Of a stretch of DNA of 17,864 bases, positions 15,934 to 17,864 are shown one piece after another. The notes under the pieces were generated by a model. The model had not been told where the DNA came from, ran no database searches, and worked only from the letters and a program-made list of their open reading frames with translations. Position numbers and translations under genes: made by a program. Position 1 is the first letter of the stretch. Each line of letters starts with the position of its first letter. Source of the stretch: Armatimonadota bacterium (GTDB lineage: Bacteria > Sysuimicrobiota > Sysuimicrobiia > Sysuimicrobiales > VGFF01); assembly GCA_016868955.1 (NCBI GenBank), contig VGFF01000037.1, positions 1 to 17,864 on the forward strand, read 5' to 3'.

Positions 15934-17565
15934 ATGCCAGCGAAGCTGCTCCTCTACGACGAGCAGGCTCGGAGAGCGCTCGAGCGCGGCGTAGAGAAGG
16001 TTGCCTCGGCGGTCAAGGTCACGCTCGGCCCGAAGGGCCGTAACGTGGTCTTGGAAAAGAAGTGGGGCGCGCCGACGATCACCAAGGACGGCGTGACGGT
16101 CGCCAAGGAAGTTGACCTCGAGGATCCGTACGAAAACGCCGGCGCCCAGCTCGTGCGCGAGGTCGCCAGCAAGACGAACGATCTCGCCGGCGACGGTACG
16201 ACGACCGCGACCGTCCTCGCCTGGGCGATGGTGCGCGAAGGCTTGAAGAACGTCGCCGCCGGCAGCAACCCGATGATGCTCAAGCGCGGCATGGACCTGG
16301 CCGTCGAGGCGGCGGTCAAAGAGCTGAAGGCGCTGAGCCAGCAGATCGACGGCCGTCAGGACATCGCGCACGTCGCCGGCATCGCGGCGAACGACGCGGC
16401 CGTCGGCGAGATCATCGCCGACGCGATGGAGAAGGTCGGCAAGGACGGCGTCATCACGATCGAGGAGTCGAAGGGCATCGAGACGACGACCGACGTCGTC
16501 GAGGGCATGCAGTTCGACCGCGGATACATCTCTCCGTACTTCATCACCGACGCCGACAAGATGGAAGCGAGCGTCGATGATCCATTCATTCTGCTGACCG
16601 AGAAGAAGATCAGCGCCGCCCGCGACATCGTACCGCTGATGGAAAAGATCATCCGTACGGGCAAGCCGCTGGTGATCGTCGCCGAGGAAGTGGAAGGCGA
16701 GGCGCTGGCGACGCTCGTCGTCAACAAGCTGCGCGGCGTGCTGCACAGCATCTGCGTCAAGGCGCCCGGCTACGGCGATCGTCGCAAGGCGATGCTGCAG
16801 GATATGGCCGTGCTGACCAACGGCCAGGTGCTGTCCGACGACATCGGCATCAAGCTCGAGAATGTCGACATGGATATGCTTGGCCGCGCCGAGCGCGTGC
16901 GGGTCACGAAGGAAGAGTCGACGATCATCAGCGGCAAGGGCAAGAGCGCCGACATCCAGGGCCGCATCGCCCAGATCAAGAAAGAGATCGAGGACACGAC
17001 CTCCGACTACGATCGCGAGAAGCTGCAGGAACGCCTGGCGAAGCTCTCCGGCGGCGTGGCCCAGATCCGTGTCGGCGCGGCGACGGAGACGGAGCTCAAG
17101 GAGAAGAAGCACCGCTTCGAGGACGCGCTGAACACGACGAAGGCGGCGGTCGAGGAAGGCATCGTCGCCGGCGGCGGCACGGCGTTGATCCGCACGATGG
17201 CCGCGATCGAGAAGGTCAAGGCGAGCGGCGACGAGGTGGTCGGCGTCAACCTCGTGCGGCGGGCGTTGGAAGAACCCCTGCGCCAGCTCGCGCACAACGC
17301 CGGCGTCGAAGGCTCGCTGATCGTCGAGCGCGTGAAGGGAGAGAAGAAGAACAACGGCTACAACGTCGACGCCGGCGAGATCACCGATCTGGTGAAGGCG
17401 GGCGTCGTCGACGCGACGAAGGTCGTGCGCCTGGCGCTGCAGAACGCCGCATCCGTGGCGGGATTGCTGCTGACCACCGAGGCGATCGTCGTCGAGAAGC
17501 GCGAGAAGAAGAAGGCGGCGGCCGGTCCGGGCGCCGGCGGCCACATGCACGACGAGGACTACTAA
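15934..17565 (+). CDS. groEL: Chaperonin GroEL (60 kDa), no adjacent groES
   Basis: GroEL is the double-ring ATP-driven folding chamber. The 543-residue product is full length, with KVTLGPKGRNVVLEKKWGAP and KDGVTVAKEV near the N-terminus and the ATP-binding GDGTTTATVLA at 86-96. Apical-domain segments DRGYISPYFIT and PLVIVAEEVEGEALATLVVN and the catalytic-Asp segment RFEDALNTTKAAVEEGIVAGGG (broken here only by reading) are intact. The C-terminal tail is short, ending GPGAGGHMHDEDY, instead of the long Gly-Gly-Met repeat. The ATG has AAAGGGGG upstream. The gene is monocistronic: CIRCE and a promoter in front, a perfect palindromic terminator behind. groES, usually immediately upstream, is absent here. 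The start LLLYDEQARRALERG resembles GroELs of several deep Terrabacteria lineages, an impression I cannot test. Confidence 0.97.
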   Translation: MPAKLLLYDEQARRALERGVEKVASAVKVTLGPKGRNVVLEKKWGAPTITKDGVTVAKEVDLEDPYENAGAQLVREVASKTNDLAGDGTTTATVLAWAMVREGLKNVAAGSNPMMLKRGMDLAVEAAVKELKALSQQIDGRQDIAHVAGIAANDAAVGEIIADAMEKVGKDGVITIEESKGIETTTDVVEGMQFDRGYISPYFITDADKMEASVDDPFILLTEKKISAARDIVPLMEKIIRTGKPLVIVAEEVEGEALATLVVNKLRGVLHSICVKAPGYGDRRKAMLQDMAVLTNGQVLSDDIGIKLENVDMDMLGRAERVRVTKEESTIISGKGKSADIQGRIAQIKKEIEDTTSDYDREKLQERLAKLSGGVAQIRVGAATETELKEKKHRFEDALNTTKAAVEEGIVAGGGTALIRTMAAIEKVKASGDEVVGVNLVRRALEEPLRQLAHNAGVEGSLIVERVKGEKKNNGYNVDAGEITDLVKAGVVDATKVVRLALQNAASVAGLLLTTEAIVVEKREKKKAAAGPGAGGHMHDEDY

Positions 17566-17623
17566 GCGCGCGACGACGGCGGCGGGAACGCCGGATCGAA
17601 CCGCAGGAAACGATCGATCGAAG

Positions 17624-17667
17624 GAAACGAAGAGGGCGGACGCTGGCGCGTCCGCCCTCTTCGTTTC
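17624..17667. terminator. Perfect 20-bp palindromic terminator shared by groEL and the convergent amidase gene
   Basis: A perfect inverted repeat has 20-nt arms (left arm GAAACGAAGAGGGCGGACGC) around a TGGC loop, located 59 bp after groEL and 24 bp after the amidase stop. Each strand ends in CTTCGTTTC. Its placement between convergent genes fits a bidirectional terminator. Confidence 0.8.
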
Positions 17668-17690
17668 GTGGCCGTAGCAGCGCCGCGCGA

Positions 17691-17864
17691 CTAATCGACG
17701 AGCGGCGGGCGCATGGTGTGCCAAGGCGTGGCGCGCTCGTACGCGCGCGCCGCCCGCAGGATCGTGCGCTCGTCGAACGGGCGGCCGACGAATTGCAGCG
17801 ACACCGGCATCCCCTGCGGCGTGAATCCGCAGGGGACGACGATCGCGGGGTCGCCGCTCAGGCT
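17691..17864 (-). CDS. Amidase-signature family protein, C-terminal 57 residues only
   Basis: I translated this minus-strand frame from the window edge to a TAG at 17691-17693. It reads SLSGDPAIVVPCGFTPQGMP, then VSLQFVGRPFDERTILRAAR, and ends TMRPPLVD. The block (G.PA..VPCGFT..GMP..LQFVGRPFDE..ILRAA.AYE..T.WH...PP) is the conserved C-terminal end of amidase-signature enzymes such as GatA and related amidases, which hydrolyse or transfer amide nitrogen using a Ser-cisSer-Lys triad. The catalytic region lies outside the window, so GatA cannot be told from other amidases. The gene converges on groEL and shares its terminator. Confidence 0.85.
   Translation of the reverse strand, partial: SLSGDPAIVVPCGFTPQGMPVSLQFVGRPFDERTILRAARAYERATPWHTMRPPLVD

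Noticed and set aside
15931..17724. 597-codon open frame on the minus strand across groEL
   Set aside because: It is antisense to an unmistakable groEL. Long antisense frames are expected where third positions are nearly all G or C, and its translation has no recognisable domain.

Overview
The window comes from a high-GC bacterial chromosome (roughly two-thirds GC by eye, with strong G/C third-position bias and long spurious antisense frames). Several features together fit an uncultured high-GC lineage of the Terrabacteria side (Armatimonadota, Eremiobacterota, Chloroflexota or similar) better than a proteobacterium: a tRNA-Val-sensing T-box in front of valS, a perfect CIRCE operator at groEL, a DUF881 protein, a LapA-like protein next to recJ, and relics of an OpuC/Yeh-type tandem permease pair. 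That placement is an inference; no marker here settles the phylum.

Layout, left to right. Everything from 1 to about 15.8 kb is on the minus strand, so it is transcribed right to left. Positions 1-1116 hold the N-terminal two-thirds of recJ, preceded by a small two-helix membrane protein (lapA-like). Upstream of that is a decayed, chimeric osmoprotectant-type ABC permease (1456-2382). Then come secF and secD (ATGA-overlapped pair), an enoyl-CoA hydratase and valS. The 380-bp gap upstream of valS is fully explained by a valS promoter, a T-box leader with a GUC specifier, its terminator, and a 26-bp perfect palindrome that closes the lon transcription unit. Next is a compact proteostasis cluster read in the order tig, clpP, clpX, lon. 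Upstream of it lie tRNA-Leu(UAG) and tRNA-Lys(CUU), then a DUF881 membrane protein.

At 15.8 kb the direction flips. groEL reads on the plus strand from a promoter overlapped by CIRCE, with no groES beside it. It ends at another perfect palindromic terminator, shared with a convergent amidase-family gene whose last 57 residues lie at the window edge.

Together the genes are mainly housekeeping: protein folding and degradation (trigger factor, ClpP, ClpX, Lon, GroEL), protein export (SecD, SecF), tRNA charging (ValRS and two tRNAs) and DNA repair (RecJ). I find no defence island, CRISPR array, insertion sequence, integrase or prophage, and no convincing novel system. The points most worth a second look are the chimeric permease pseudogene, a ClpP whose catalytic Asp is read as Asn, a trigger factor with an eroded PPIase domain, and the compact regulatory sites.
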